NCBI GenBank assembly: GCA_016715645.1
Contig: JADJZR010000028.1
Coordinates: 186,001 to 250,000 of the forward strand
Length of the DNA: 64,000 nucleotides
Direction: 5' to 3'
Source: Elusimicrobiota bacterium
GTDB taxonomy: Bacteria > Elusimicrobiota > Elusimicrobia > FEN-1173
Shown here: one piece after another, positions 19,791-28,082 of the stretch
Numbering within the stretch: the stretch's first letter is position 1
Layout of the letters: each line of letters begins with the position of its first letter
The notes under the pieces: model-generated
The model's database searches: none
What the model was told of the DNA's origin: nothing
The model's input: the letters and a program-made list of their open reading frames with translations, nothing else
Position numbers and translations under genes: made by a program

Positions 19791-20725
19791 AAGTGGCCAA
19801 CTGCGCGTCGTGCCACGGGTTCCACGACGTTCTGCCGTCGAAGGATCCCCGGTCGTCTATCAACCGAGCCAATCTGTCCACCACGTGTGGCAAATGCCAT
19901 ACCGGCGCGGGACCCCAACTGGCCACGGGCTACGTCCACGGACCGCCCACCTCAAAACATTGGTCGTTGTGGGTGGTGAAGACTTTTTATTTATTCGTCA
20001 TTCCATTGACGGTGGGGTTGATGTTTTTCCACAACTTTTTGGATTGGGCCCGCAAGGCCTGGTCGGGTGAGCGAACGGTTCCGGGGGAAGAGGAACTGGA
20101 TCTTCGTCTCACGGTGAACGAACGCATCCAGCACGGGGTGTTGATTGTCTCGTTCTGTGCGTTGGCGTACACGGGGTTTGCTACGAAATTTTCAGAAGCG
20201 TCCTGGATGCACGCCATCGCGCCGTTTTCTGAGGAGATTCGCCGCGGCCTTCATCGGTGGGCGGCGTTGATTTTTATGGTTCTGGGCGTTTACCACACGG
20301 CGTATATGACGTTGACCCGCCGGGGACGATTTTTGTTGAAAGCGTTGCGGCCCCGCTGGTCCGACGTGAAATTGTTCATTGACCGCCAACTGTTCAATGT
20401 GGGCCTGCGCAAAACGCCCGCTCCCTCGACGACCTTTTACCATTACGGCGAAAAAATCGAGTATTGGGCCTTGGTGTGGGGCGCGGCGGTGATGGCGGTC
20501 ACGGGCGCGTTGCAGGTGTTCAACAATTTCACGCTTCGCTTTTTCCCGTTGTGGACCATGGACCTGGCCATGCAAATCCATTTTTACGAAGCGGTGCTCG
20601 CGTGCTTGGCCATTTTCGTGTGGCACATTTACGGCGTGATGATGGACCCGGACATTTATCCCATGAACTGGTCATGGCTGACCGGGTTTGTCCGACGGAA
20701 GAAAAAGAAGGAAAATCAAACATGA
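19598..20725 (+). CDS. CbcL-like protein, C-terminal part: three c-haems and a cytochrome b membrane domain
   Basis: This is the continuation of the cytochrome begun at 18750. It holds three more CXXCH sites (CSTCH, CASCH, CGKCH), making eleven in all, then a membrane domain with about five helices (FYLFVIPLTVGLMFFHNFL; HGVLIVSFCALAYTGF; WAALIFMVLGVYHTAYM; YWALVWGAAVMAVTG; AVLACLAIFVWHIYGVM). Several helix-embedded His residues suit two b-haems. This is the layout of inner-membrane quinol:cytochrome oxidoreductases such as CbcL. The ATG at 19598 overlaps the upstream frame and is unlikely to be a true start. The two frames differ by a one-base loss (or two-base gain) near 19611-19618, either a real mutation or a sequence error. 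Confidence 0.8.
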   Translation: MPWGEHTILSPQDPGSSTHVGAITQTCSTCHTSAKLALRLGLPTNRLKSYKDSYHGMAAERGNLKVANCASCHGFHDVLPSKDPRSSINRANLSTTCGKCHTGAGPQLATGYVHGPPTSKHWSLWVVKTFYLFVIPLTVGLMFFHNFLDWARKAWSGERTVPGEEELDLRLTVNERIQHGVLIVSFCALAYTGFATKFSEASWMHAIAPFSEEIRRGLHRWAALIFMVLGVYHTAYMTLTRRGRFLLKALRPRWSDVKLFIDRQLFNVGLRKTPAPSTTFYHYGEKIEYWALVWGAAVMAVTGALQVFNNFTLRFFPLWTMDLAMQIHFYEAVLACLAIFVWHIYGVMMDPDIYPMNWSWLTGFVRRKKKKENQT

Positions 20726-20814
20726 TAAAAATCATGGTTTTTTTTCTAAACATCAGCTATATACACAGGCGGGAAGGACGCGACAATCTTGAACTGACGT
20801 CATTGAGGAGAGCC

Positions 20815-21816
20815 ATGAGACAAAACCTTTTGCGATGTGCCCAGCACTTCCTGTGGGTTTCGGCGGTGATATTCGGCGTGAGCGGCTTGTCGGTTCGGGC
20901 CGAAGAACCCTCAGCCGTGGCCCCTGTCGAGACCCCCACGGCCGCTTCCGTAGCGGCTTCCGTGGTGGTTTCCGAAGAGTCTCCCGTGGCGGAATTTGTC
21001 GGCGCCGAAGCCTGCGCCGCTTGCCATGGGGACGTGGTGGAATCGTTCAAAGGCGCCCGGCACGGAAAAATGCTTCCCAAGCATAAGGGAATTGAATTTG
21101 AAAAAGCCTGCGAAACCTGCCACGGCCCTGGCTCGTTGCACGCCGGCGCGGGGGGCGACAAGACGGACCCGGGGTTCAACACAGTTAAGACGTTCAAGAA
21201 GCTGGACACCGCCGCCATTTCCAACGCCTGCATGGCCTGCCACAAAGACGCGGAACGAACCCACTGGTCGGGCAGTTCCCACGACCGGGCCAACGTGTCA
21301 TGCTTGTCGTGCCACAGCCTGCACAACGCCAAAGGCCACGGCGACCTGGTGGCCAAAAACACCAGCGAAACCTGTTACGTGTGCCATAAGGATGTGAAAG
21401 CCCAAATGCGTCGGTCGGCTCACATGCCCGTCGAAGAAGGCAAAATGGACTGCAACTCCTGCCACAACCCCCACGGAACGTCCACTCCCAAACTGGTCAA
21501 CGCCCCCAACACCAACCAACTCTGCTACCAGTGCCATCAAGACAAGCGGGGCCCGTTTTTGTGGGAACATGTGCCTGTTCGGGAAAACTGTTCGACCTGC
21601 CACCATCCCCACGGTTCGCACCATGACAAAATGCTCGTGGCCAAACAGCCTTTCTTGTGCCAACGATGCCACGCCTACACACGGCATCCGGGCACCCTGT
21701 ATGACGGGGGCGACGTCACGGCTCAACGGAGTCAAATTTTTGGTCAGTCCTGTTACTCGTGTCACTCAAGTATCCACGGGTCAAACCACCCGGCCGGCAA
21801 AGCCCTGGCTCGTTAA
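20815..21816 (+). CDS. mtrA: MtrA/DmsE-family decahaem cytochrome c
   Basis: 333 residues from the ATG preceded by GAGGAG. An earlier ATG at 20722 overlaps the upstream stop but lacks a ribosome site and would precede the signal with 31 polar residues. The signal peptide (about 8-28, ending VRAEE) and an Ala/Val-rich linker precede exactly ten CXXCH sites, from CAACH to CYSCH, in the regular spacing of the DmsE/MtrA/PioA family (for example CNSCHNPHG and CSTCHHPHG). The family forms a haem wire through the outer membrane inside an MtrB barrel, and the barrel gene follows 15 bases downstream. Confidence 0.93.
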   Translation: MRQNLLRCAQHFLWVSAVIFGVSGLSVRAEEPSAVAPVETPTAASVAASVVVSEESPVAEFVGAEACAACHGDVVESFKGARHGKMLPKHKGIEFEKACETCHGPGSLHAGAGGDKTDPGFNTVKTFKKLDTAAISNACMACHKDAERTHWSGSSHDRANVSCLSCHSLHNAKGHGDLVAKNTSETCYVCHKDVKAQMRRSAHMPVEEGKMDCNSCHNPHGTSTPKLVNAPNTNQLCYQCHQDKRGPFLWEHVPVRENCSTCHHPHGSHHDKMLVAKQPFLCQRCHAYTRHPGTLYDGGDVTAQRSQIFGQSCYSCHSSIHGSNHPAGKALAR

Positions 21817-21831
21817 AGAGGAGATGCCTTT

Positions 21832-24096
21832 ATGACCAAACAACGTGTCATCACAGCGGTAGCGGGTGTTCTCGTGGGCGGGTTTTGGGCATGGACGGCG
21901 CAGGCGGAGACCAAAGTTTCTCAAGAAATTGAGGTCGGGTTGCAGGACGTTAACATCAATAACCCCGAGGCTAAGTTTGAGGAATACAAAGATATTCCCC
22001 AGGGGATCGTGTTCCCCCGTTACAAGCTGGATGTGGAGGCGCCCACCTACGAACTGTCTTTGGACGCAAAAAAGGTGACCCAGGAGGATCAGTCGTTCGA
22101 TCTCTCTTACGATCGTAACGGCAAGTTGAGTTTTACCGCCGGGTGGGACCAAACCCCCCACCGGTGGTCCAACACATCTCGGACCCTTTACAACGAAACG
22201 AGCCCCGGGGTTTACGAAATCCCGGACAACATTCAGGCTGACCTTCAAACCAGTACCACAACGGCTTATTGGTGGAGCAAAATGCCAGGGTATTTGGCGG
22301 GCGCCCACGAGCAGGACTTGATGGTTCGACGGGATAAACTATCGGCCGGCATTGGCGGCACCCTGACAGAATCGATCGGGTTGAGCTTCAATTTCTCCCA
22401 GGAAAAAAAGTTTGGAAACCAACTGACCCCCCTCGCCTTGGGGCGAAACTATTTGACCGAGCTGGCTCGCTCGGTGGATGAAACGGTCTATGATTCGGTC
22501 GTTTCTTTCAATTACAGTCAAAAAGCTACGACCGTTGGGTTGACCTACGGGCTAAATCTTTATGAGAACGAGAAAGATTCGATTACATGGGACAATTCAA
22601 AAAAAAATACGGATTGGTTTGTGAACGGAAACACGCACACAGGAGCTGGGACCGCCAGTAAACAGGGCCGCGCCGCCATGCAACCGGACAACCTGGCGCA
22701 CAACGCTCGGCTCAATGTGGGGTTTGACCTGTCGTCCCATTCTCGGTTCACCGCTGACGTGCGATATACGAGAATGGAACAGAACGAAACTCTACTGCCT
22801 TACTCAATCAACTCGTCCATGACGTTTACGTCCAATGGTGTGACCAACATCAAGGCGGATGATCCGTCGGTTTTGCCGAGCCAGGACGCAGAAACGGCCA
22901 TGGACCTGTGGGTTCAGGATTATCAATTGATCAACCGGTTTAAGGTGTTTTCGTATGGGGTCAAAGCCCGATCGGAACAATTGGCCAGCAAATCCAAGGA
23001 GATCACCTTCGCCGGCCATACCGTTCTGGATCAAGAATGGAACACCACGCCGGAGGAAACAAGCCGGTTTTCTTACCGGAAACATGGATTGACCGGTTAC
23101 ATGGACTGGACGGTTTTGCGTCCTTTGACTTTGGGCGTTGACTACACAAAAGATTTCGCCCACCGCACCCACAGGGAATATACGGAAACGACCGAAGACT
23201 CCTGGGTGGGGCGATTGAATTACACGCCAGTCTCTTGGGTCCAAATGCGGGGCCGTTACAACAATGCCTATCGCAATGCCAAGGAATTTGAAATCCACGA
23301 CTACATGAGCAACGCCACGACGTTCAATGAAAACCCGGGCATTCGTCGTTTTGACATCGGCGAACGGGTTCGAAACGCCGGTGACTTGAAAGTGGATGCA
23401 TGGAAAGGTCCAGTGACCCTGTCTCTGAATGGGGGACTTGGGCATGACAAGTATAAGCCGGGGGAAGAAAACCTGTCCAATCCGCGGGTGGCCATTTCAA
23501 CTTCAAACCAAAACAAACAATACGGTTTGCTCGAAAATCGAGTGGCCAACGCGGGAGTGGACCTCTACTGCAGTCTTACGGGAGGAATTGGGATATCGAC
23601 ATTCTACCAATACAGTCAAGTGCGGGGCGTTCAACGCCAAAATCAAAACACCACCCCTGGCAACAGCCCTGTCGTGAATCAAGACACCGCTTATGACTAT
23701 ACTCTGAATACGAACGACCGCTATGATGTCGTTGGCGTGGGCCTCGACACGCCCCCCATCCTGTCGACCACCTTCCATCTTGGCTACGATTTGGCCTATT
23801 CACGCGGGGTGATGGAATACAGCGAGCTGGGTTCGGCCTTGGCCGCTAAAAAGTCCGTTCCTGAAACAGTGAGTTCAAAACAAGACTACTCCATTCGGGG
23901 CGAATACAAAGCCACCAAGAGCCTTTCGTTAAGTCTAGGCTACCTCTTCGAGCTGTACAACATCAAAGATTTCGCCCAAGACAACGTCCCCCTCGCCACC
24001 GGCCAAGCAGTAAGTCAAACCAACGTCAATCTAGGCGATTCCAGCCTAGACTACAAAGCCCACGTCATCACCTTCCTAACCAAATACAAGTTCTAG
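21832..24096 (+). CDS. mtrB: MtrB/PioB-family outer-membrane beta-barrel of the decahaem cytochrome conduit
   Basis: 754 residues. A signal peptide (about 5-25, ending AQAE) is followed by a long run of alternating amphipathic strands and a C-terminal FLTKYKF with terminal Phe. Family features include the repeated strand text SLDAKKVTQEDQSFDLSY and the YNYN-type aromatic girdle residues. The CXXC motif seen near the N-terminus of Shewanella MtrB is absent, so it is nearer the PioB style. It would sheath the decahaem cytochrome and let electrons cross the outer membrane. No outer-surface cytochrome (MtrC/OmcA) follows; a transposon end begins five bases after the stop. Confidence 0.9.
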   Translation: MTKQRVITAVAGVLVGGFWAWTAQAETKVSQEIEVGLQDVNINNPEAKFEEYKDIPQGIVFPRYKLDVEAPTYELSLDAKKVTQEDQSFDLSYDRNGKLSFTAGWDQTPHRWSNTSRTLYNETSPGVYEIPDNIQADLQTSTTTAYWWSKMPGYLAGAHEQDLMVRRDKLSAGIGGTLTESIGLSFNFSQEKKFGNQLTPLALGRNYLTELARSVDETVYDSVVSFNYSQKATTVGLTYGLNLYENEKDSITWDNSKKNTDWFVNGNTHTGAGTASKQGRAAMQPDNLAHNARLNVGFDLSSHSRFTADVRYTRMEQNETLLPYSINSSMTFTSNGVTNIKADDPSVLPSQDAETAMDLWVQDYQLINRFKVFSYGVKARSEQLASKSKEITFAGHTVLDQEWNTTPEETSRFSYRKHGLTGYMDWTVLRPLTLGVDYTKDFAHRTHREYTETTEDSWVGRLNYTPVSWVQMRGRYNNAYRNAKEFEIHDYMSNATTFNENPGIRRFDIGERVRNAGDLKVDAWKGPVTLSLNGGLGHDKYKPGEENLSNPRVAISTSNQNKQYGLLENRVANAGVDLYCSLTGGIGISTFYQYSQVRGVQRQNQNTTPGNSPVVNQDTAYDYTLNTNDRYDVVGVGLDTPPILSTTFHLGYDLAYSRGVMEYSELGSALAAKKSVPETVSSKQDYSIRGEYKATKSLSLSLGYLFELYNIKDFAQDNVPLATGQAVSQTNVNLGDSSLDYKAHVITFLTKYKF

Positions 24097-24101
24097 CTTT
24101 A

Positions 24102-24364
24102 GGGGACGGAGTACACTAATTGACTTGCGGGGTTTCCTCGAAGCCGAATTCTTTCCAGAGGGACTCGCCCCGGGCCATGGCCCGTGCGACGGCAGACGGG
24201 GTCATGCAGACAAGGTCGGCCATTCGTTTTTGTGTTTGGCCCAGCTTGGCAACCCCCGCAAAAACTAAGAGTGATTTGGCCTTTGAGACTTTAATTTTTC
24301 GCCCTTTTGTCAGAATAAGCCGACGATTCACCTGAAGTTTATCCGCTATTTTGTCCAGCACAGT
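24102..24364. mobile_element. Truncated copy of the REP-associated transposase element
   Basis: 263 bases starting with the same GGGGACGGAGTACACTAA end and near-identical (one mismatch noticed, at 24358) to the left part of the complete element at 25390-26446. Similarity stops sharply at 24364, so the copy lost its 5' transposase part and right end. It begins immediately after the mtrB gene. Confidence 0.9.
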
Positions 24365-24376
24365 GGAATGTGCCAT
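24116..24376 (-). pseudogene. Truncated transposase: C-terminal DnaA-like helix-turn-helix fragment
   Basis: 86 codons. All but the first seven or so residues equal the C-terminus of the transposase at 25404-26393 (DKIADKLQVNRRLIL ... FEETPQVN). The catalytic HUH and Tyr motifs are missing, so it cannot transpose. Its apparent start MAHSTVL comes from flanking DNA. The C-terminal part resembles the DNA-binding domain IV of DnaA, which is common on this class of transposase. Confidence 0.85.
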
Positions 24377-24535
24377 TCAAGGCATATTCCACCCACAAGG
24401 CAGGCACGACCCCTCGTCGCGCCTTGAAATCGCTTCAAATCTGATCCACCCATAAGCTCAATCTTTGACCGTGACTGGTATACATGAGTTTTCGGACAAT
24501 TTTTTCGAGGCTGTGTTCAGTGAGGGGTGGGGATC

Positions 24536-25048
24536 CTACAGGAGGCTCTTGGCTTCACGCAGTGAGATCATGAGCGTCAGAGGATGGGTGGGAGATTGAG
24601 AAAAACCTTGTCGTTCATAAAATTGTTTGGCTTGATCAGATAGGGCGTGGACCAAAATGGCGCGGATTCCGGCGATGTCGGCGGCCTGCAGTGTGCGCAA
24701 AATCGCGTCGCGTAACAGGCCGCGTCCGACGCCACGGCCCTGGAACTCACGATCAACAGCCAGACGACCCAGAATCATTACAGGAACGGGGCGGGGCATG
24801 TTACGACGAATAACGCCGGTGACAATGTTTTGACCCGCGGACCCTGTTGCCAAAGCATAGTAGCCAACAACACGGTTTCGGACGCACACGACATAAGTGC
24901 GTGAAGCGCCCGACGCCTCATTCGCGTGAGCTCGTTGCTTCAACCAATCGTCCAGACTCGACTCGCCGGAAGTAAAGGAAGAAACATCGTGATCGTGACG
25001 AATCTTCTCCGGTGGTCGTATCGGCGCAACCGCCGGAGACGGTGTCAC
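24536..25048 (-). CDS. GNAT-family acetyltransferase toxin (TacT/AtaT-like)
   Basis: 170 residues if started at the GTG that overlaps the stop of the antitoxin gene (GTGA); the longer frame overlaps that gene. Features: SGESSLDDWLKQRA near the N-terminus, typical of this toxin branch; TYVVCVRNRVVGYYAL; and the acetyl-CoA loop VDREFQGRGVGRGLLRDA. A conserved FYERQGF follows near the C-terminus. Such toxins acetylate the amino acid on charged tRNA and stop translation. The partner is the DUF1778 protein directly upstream. The whole module lies between two copies of a transposase element. Confidence 0.9.
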   Translation of the reverse strand: MTPSPAVAPIRPPEKIRHDHDVSSFTSGESSLDDWLKQRAHANEASGASRTYVVCVRNRVVGYYALATGSAGQNIVTGVIRRNMPRPVPVMILGRLAVDREFQGRGVGRGLLRDAILRTLQAADIAGIRAILVHALSDQAKQFYERQGFSQSPTHPLTLMISLREAKSLL

Positions 25049-25326
25049 TCCCACGGCGCATTCGTTTTCAGGAGTCGGCGCAGTCGGTCGTTGGAAGTCG
25101 GTGGGCGATCGAGCGCTTTTTGGAACGCCGCCCAACGGGAGGGGGAGAGACGGAATTCCCTTTGATCCGCCAGTTCCCGTTCAGCTTGAGCCAGGGATGT
25201 TCGAAGAATAAAAACGCTGACGTTCGTATGTCGAAGGTGTGCCGCTTCCTGGATCAGCTCTTTCTCCCGCGCCGTCACGCGCAGGGGTATCCGTTCCGAA
25301 CGTGTCAATTCACCGTGTGTCTTCAT
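25045..25326 (-). CDS. DUF1778 (TacA-like) antitoxin
   Basis: 93 residues from the ATG at MKTHGELTRSERIPLRV. The first part is a ribbon-helix-helix (RIPLRVTAREKELIQEAA, then VSVFILRTSL) that would bind the operon promoter. The C-terminal tail LSPSRWAAFQKALDRPP and ending APWE is the toxin-binding stretch common to DUF1778 proteins. It is translationally coupled to the GNAT toxin. Autoregulation by the pair is typical of the family and is assumed here. Confidence 0.9.
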   Translation of the reverse strand: MKTHGELTRSERIPLRVTAREKELIQEAAHLRHTNVSVFILRTSLAQAERELADQREFRLSPSRWAAFQKALDRPPTSNDRLRRLLKTNAPWE

Positions 25327-25389
25327 AAATCCCCCCTTGTGCGCACATTGTATGCCCATTTCGCCCCAAAGTCAAGACCCTTTGCAAAA

Positions 25390-26446
25390 GGGGACGGAGT
25401 ACACTAATTGACTTGCGGGGTTTCCTCGAAGCCGAATTCTTTCCAGAGGGACTCGCCCCGGGCCATGGCCCGTGCGACGGCAGACGGGGTCATGCAGACA
25501 AGGTCGGCCATTCGTTTTTGTGTTTGGCCCAGCTTGGCAACCCCCGCAAAAACTAAGAGTGATTTGGCCTTTGAGACTTTAATTTTTCGCCCTTTTGTCA
25601 GAATAAGCCGACGATTCACCTGAAGTTTATCCGCTATTTTGTCCACCACAGTTTGAATATCCACACTGATCCAGGCAAGTTTTTCTTTATCCAACTTTTC
25701 AGATTGATTCAACACATCTTCAACGAACCCGCCGGACCCTAATACCTGGGAATCATAGGCCTGGAGTTGTCCCCGTTCAAAATGTCCGCCTAAACTGCGA
25801 CGCAGACCGCCCCCCATCAAATCCTCTCTTCGCCTCATTCCTAGCCCGTCGAAAACAAAGTTTTCATATCGTTTGCGCGACTCTTCGTCCGACATGGAAA
25901 ATTGTTCTAAGACTTTTTGTGTGTTTTGCCACCCGGGTTTTTTACCACTCAAGAGCGCCGAGTGGCCGGTCCAAGGGTAATCTTTAAGCTCGTCCATATT
26001 TTTAACAATTCTGGCGCGGACGGGATTTAGATGGATGTACCTCACTAGCTCAAGAAAATACGGTCCCTCCTCGCAGATAATCGATTTGAACCTGTTCTGG
26101 AAAAGGTATCCCTGACGTTTGTGACGGTGGTTGAAACTGCCCGCGTAGCCGGACATGAGGCTCCTCATAAAGGGGGCAAGGCCCTTTACTCCCGCTTGGA
26201 CGAGTAAATGAAAATGGTTCGGCATCAAAGCCCAGGCGTAGACAGGGGTGGGGGCCCGTTCGAAGGCTTTCTCGACCCGCGATAAAAAATCAGTTCGATC
26301 CTCTTCATCAATAAAAATTGGTCGTCGTTCAAGTCCTCGCGCGATAATATGATACAGGAAACCCGGCATGTCCAATCGAGCTTGTCTTGGCATGGGAAAA
26401 AGATAGCCTATATTCGTCCGCAAGTCAATTAGTGTACTCCGTCCCC
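25390..26446. mobile_element. Complete REP-associated tyrosine transposase element with 27-bp terminal inverted repeats
   Basis: The left end (25390-25416) begins GGGGACGGAGTACACTAA and the right end (26420-26446) is its perfect 27-base reverse complement. The 1,057-bp unit contains a single gene, the transposase. No target duplication is evident at the borders, as expected for HUH transposases. The right border lies 14 bases from the -35 box of the flagellin promoter. Confidence 0.9.
25404..26393 (-). CDS. REP-associated tyrosine transposase (Y1/IS200-like) with DnaA-like C-terminal domain
   Basis: 329 residues from the ATG at MPRQARLDMPGFLYHIIARG; upstream in-frame codons run through the terminal repeat and are rejected. 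The Y1 domain shows MPNHFHLLVQ (the HUH metal site) and the nucleophile-bearing end (GYLFQNRFKSI, EGPYFLELVRYIHLNPVRA). The C-terminal 80 residues (VDKIADKLQ ... SAVARAMARG) resemble the DnaA helix-turn-helix. Such enzymes move short palindromic DNA as single strands. It could be the source of activity on the palindromic repeats in this window, although the ends of those repeats differ from its own inverted repeats. Confidence 0.93.
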   Translation of the reverse strand: MPRQARLDMPGFLYHIIARGLERRPIFIDEEDRTDFLSRVEKAFERAPTPVYAWALMPNHFHLLVQAGVKGLAPFMRSLMSGYAGSFNHRHKRQGYLFQNRFKSIICEEGPYFLELVRYIHLNPVRARIVKNMDELKDYPWTGHSALLSGKKPGWQNTQKVLEQFSMSDEESRKRYENFVFDGLGMRRREDLMGGGLRRSLGGHFERGQLQAYDSQVLGSGGFVEDVLNQSEKLDKEKLAWISVDIQTVVDKIADKLQVNRRLILTKGRKIKVSKAKSLLVFAGVAKLGQTQKRMADLVCMTPSAVARAMARGESLWKEFGFEETPQVN

Positions 26447-26460
26447 CTTGAGGGGGGGGG

Positions 26461-26487
26461 TTAAGGAAATGGGGGGGGTGCCGATAA
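26461..26487 (+). promoter_or_regulatory. Sigma-28 (FliA) promoter of the flagellin gene
   Basis: The -10 box GCCGATAA at 26480-26487 matches the sigma-28 consensus exactly. TTAAGGAA at 26461-26468 stands at the canonical 11-base spacing and resembles TAAAGTTT. The spacer is a run of eight G. The flagellin start codon is 100 bases downstream. Confidence 0.85.
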
Positions 26488-26586
26488 TGGGATCGGAGGG
26501 CGATGCCCTCCAGGTGGGGGGCAGAGGATTCGACCCTCCCCAACCTAGGAAGGGAGTCCTGGGTTCCTAACTCAAGGAGGAATACC
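26488..26586 (+). promoter_or_regulatory. Flagellin 5' leader with stem-loop and GGA motifs
   Basis: The leader holds a perfect hairpin GGAGGGC-GAT-GCCCTCC at 26495-26511. A second potential fold, AGGAA..TTCCT, lies nearer the start, and AAGGAGGAA is the ribosome site. Several GGA triplets occur, one in the Shine-Dalgarno sequence. That arrangement is used by CsrA to repress flagellin translation in other bacteria; a csrA gene is not in this window. Confidence 0.45.
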
Positions 26587-27996
26587 ATGGCACGAATAGC
26601 GAATAACATCGCCGCCCTGAACTCTTGGCGGCAACTCACCAAAAACGAAACAATGTTCAGCGCCAGCTTGGAGAAGCTCTCCAGCGGTTACCGGATCAAC
26701 AAAGCCGGTGACGATCCCGCCGGGTTGGTGCTGTCTGAACAGTTCCGGGCGCAGATCACGGGCTTGAAGCAGGCCGTGTCCAACACCCAGGACGCCGCGT
26801 CCATGATTCAAACCGCGGAAGGCAACATGCAAGAAATGCACTCCATCCTCAACCAAATCCGCGGCCTGGTCCTGCACGCCAAAAACACCGGCGTGAACGA
26901 CACGATCTCCATCGCGGCCGACCAGAACCAAGTGGACGAAGCCGTCAACGCCCTGAACAAGATCGCCAATAACACTTTCTTTGGCGGGAAATCCCTCTTG
27001 AACGGATCGTTGGGCAACACGGCCACGGTGGTCAACTCCACCGCCATCGCCTCAGCGGTTGCGGGAAGCGCCGCGCCAGCAGGGACGAACCTCATCGCGG
27101 TCGATGTGACGACAGCCGCAACGCAGGCGACCATCGTTGGAGACGTCAACGTGTTAAATGGTACGGCGGCAGGAGGAAATGTGACCGTTAACGGTTACAC
27201 CATCGCCCTAACCGACACTGCGACTCAAGCGGCCACCATCGCTGAATTGCAGGCGGGTTTCACAACCAACGGATTGGACCTGACAGCTGTGGCGAACGGC
27301 AACTTCATTAACATCCGCCACAACCAGTATGGGACGGCCTACGCCGTCAACGTTAACGACGCGAGCAACCTGCTCAATACGGTGGACTTCATGTCATCGG
27401 TGGGGATCAACTCTGCGGGCACCATCGCGGGTTCGACCGCCACGGGGGCCGGGCTGACCTTAACCGCCAGCGGGGCCAACCCGTATCTGGGGATGGCCGT
27501 CACCTTAACATCGACAGGAAACAATGTGGCGACCTACACCAATGCCATCTCCTCCACCCAGGGGTCCTTGACCTTCCAGGTGGGGTCTTCCGCCAGCGAT
27601 ACCGTGAGCGCGTCCATTCAGGATGTGCGTGCCGCGGCCCTCGGAACAACGGCCGGAGGGGCCACGGGGTTGAACGCCATCTTGACCGGCGCGACCTATA
27701 ACCTCACGTCGAATCCCACGACCGCGCTGTCGATCATCGATGAAGCCATCAACGACGTCTCCACCGCCCGCGCTCAACTGGGCGCTATCCAGAAGTATAC
27801 GTTGGAAACGAAGGTTAACTCACTCAACGTGGCTCTGGAAAATGTGACGGCCTCTGAGTCCCGGGTCCGCGACGTCGATATGGCCAGCGAAATGGCGAGT
27901 TTCACAAAGTTCCAAGTGCTCATTCAGTCAGCGACCGCGATGTTGGCGCAAGCGAACCAATCGCCCACGTCGATCCTGTCGCTCTTGGGGCGGTAA
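26587..27996 (+). CDS. fliC: Flagellin
   Basis: 469 residues from MARIANNIAALN, which follows AAGGAGGAATACC. The N-terminal D0/D1 helices (SASLEKLSSGYRINKAGDDP, SEQFRAQITGL, ADQNQVDEAVNALNKIA) and the C-terminal D1/D0 helices (NSLNVALENVTASESRVRDVD, ending SPTSILSLLGR) are both well kept. A variable Thr/Ala/Gly-rich central part of about 230 residues forms the exposed domain. An R at codons near 41 and the GDDPAG motif match sites recognised by innate receptors in other flagellins, without implying that role here. It is transcribed from a sigma-28 promoter and is followed by fliD and fliS. Confidence 0.97.
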   Translation: MARIANNIAALNSWRQLTKNETMFSASLEKLSSGYRINKAGDDPAGLVLSEQFRAQITGLKQAVSNTQDAASMIQTAEGNMQEMHSILNQIRGLVLHAKNTGVNDTISIAADQNQVDEAVNALNKIANNTFFGGKSLLNGSLGNTATVVNSTAIASAVAGSAAPAGTNLIAVDVTTAATQATIVGDVNVLNGTAAGGNVTVNGYTIALTDTATQAATIAELQAGFTTNGLDLTAVANGNFINIRHNQYGTAYAVNVNDASNLLNTVDFMSSVGINSAGTIAGSTATGAGLTLTASGANPYLGMAVTLTSTGNNVATYTNAISSTQGSLTFQVGSSASDTVSASIQDVRAAALGTTAGGATGLNAILTGATYNLTSNPTTALSIIDEAINDVSTARAQLGAIQKYTLETKVNSLNVALENVTASESRVRDVDMASEMASFTKFQVLIQSATAMLAQANQSPTSILSLLGR

Positions 27997-28019
27997 GAAT
28001 AATGAAGTGACGTTTCCGT

Positions 28020-28065
28020 GGACCGGTTGGGCCCCGCGGCGCGCGCCGCGGGGCCGGCCGGGTCC
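28020..28065 (+). terminator. Very stable GC hairpin after flagellin
   Basis: GGCCCCGCGGC-GCGC-GCCGCGGGGCC is a perfect palindrome at 28030-28055, extended by GGACCGG..CCGGGTCC arms. There is no U-run, so it is more likely a partial terminator or a 3' stabiliser that lets flagellin exceed the downstream fliD/fliS transcript. Confidence 0.55.
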
Positions 28066-28082
28066 AGGGAAAGGAGGGTGTC

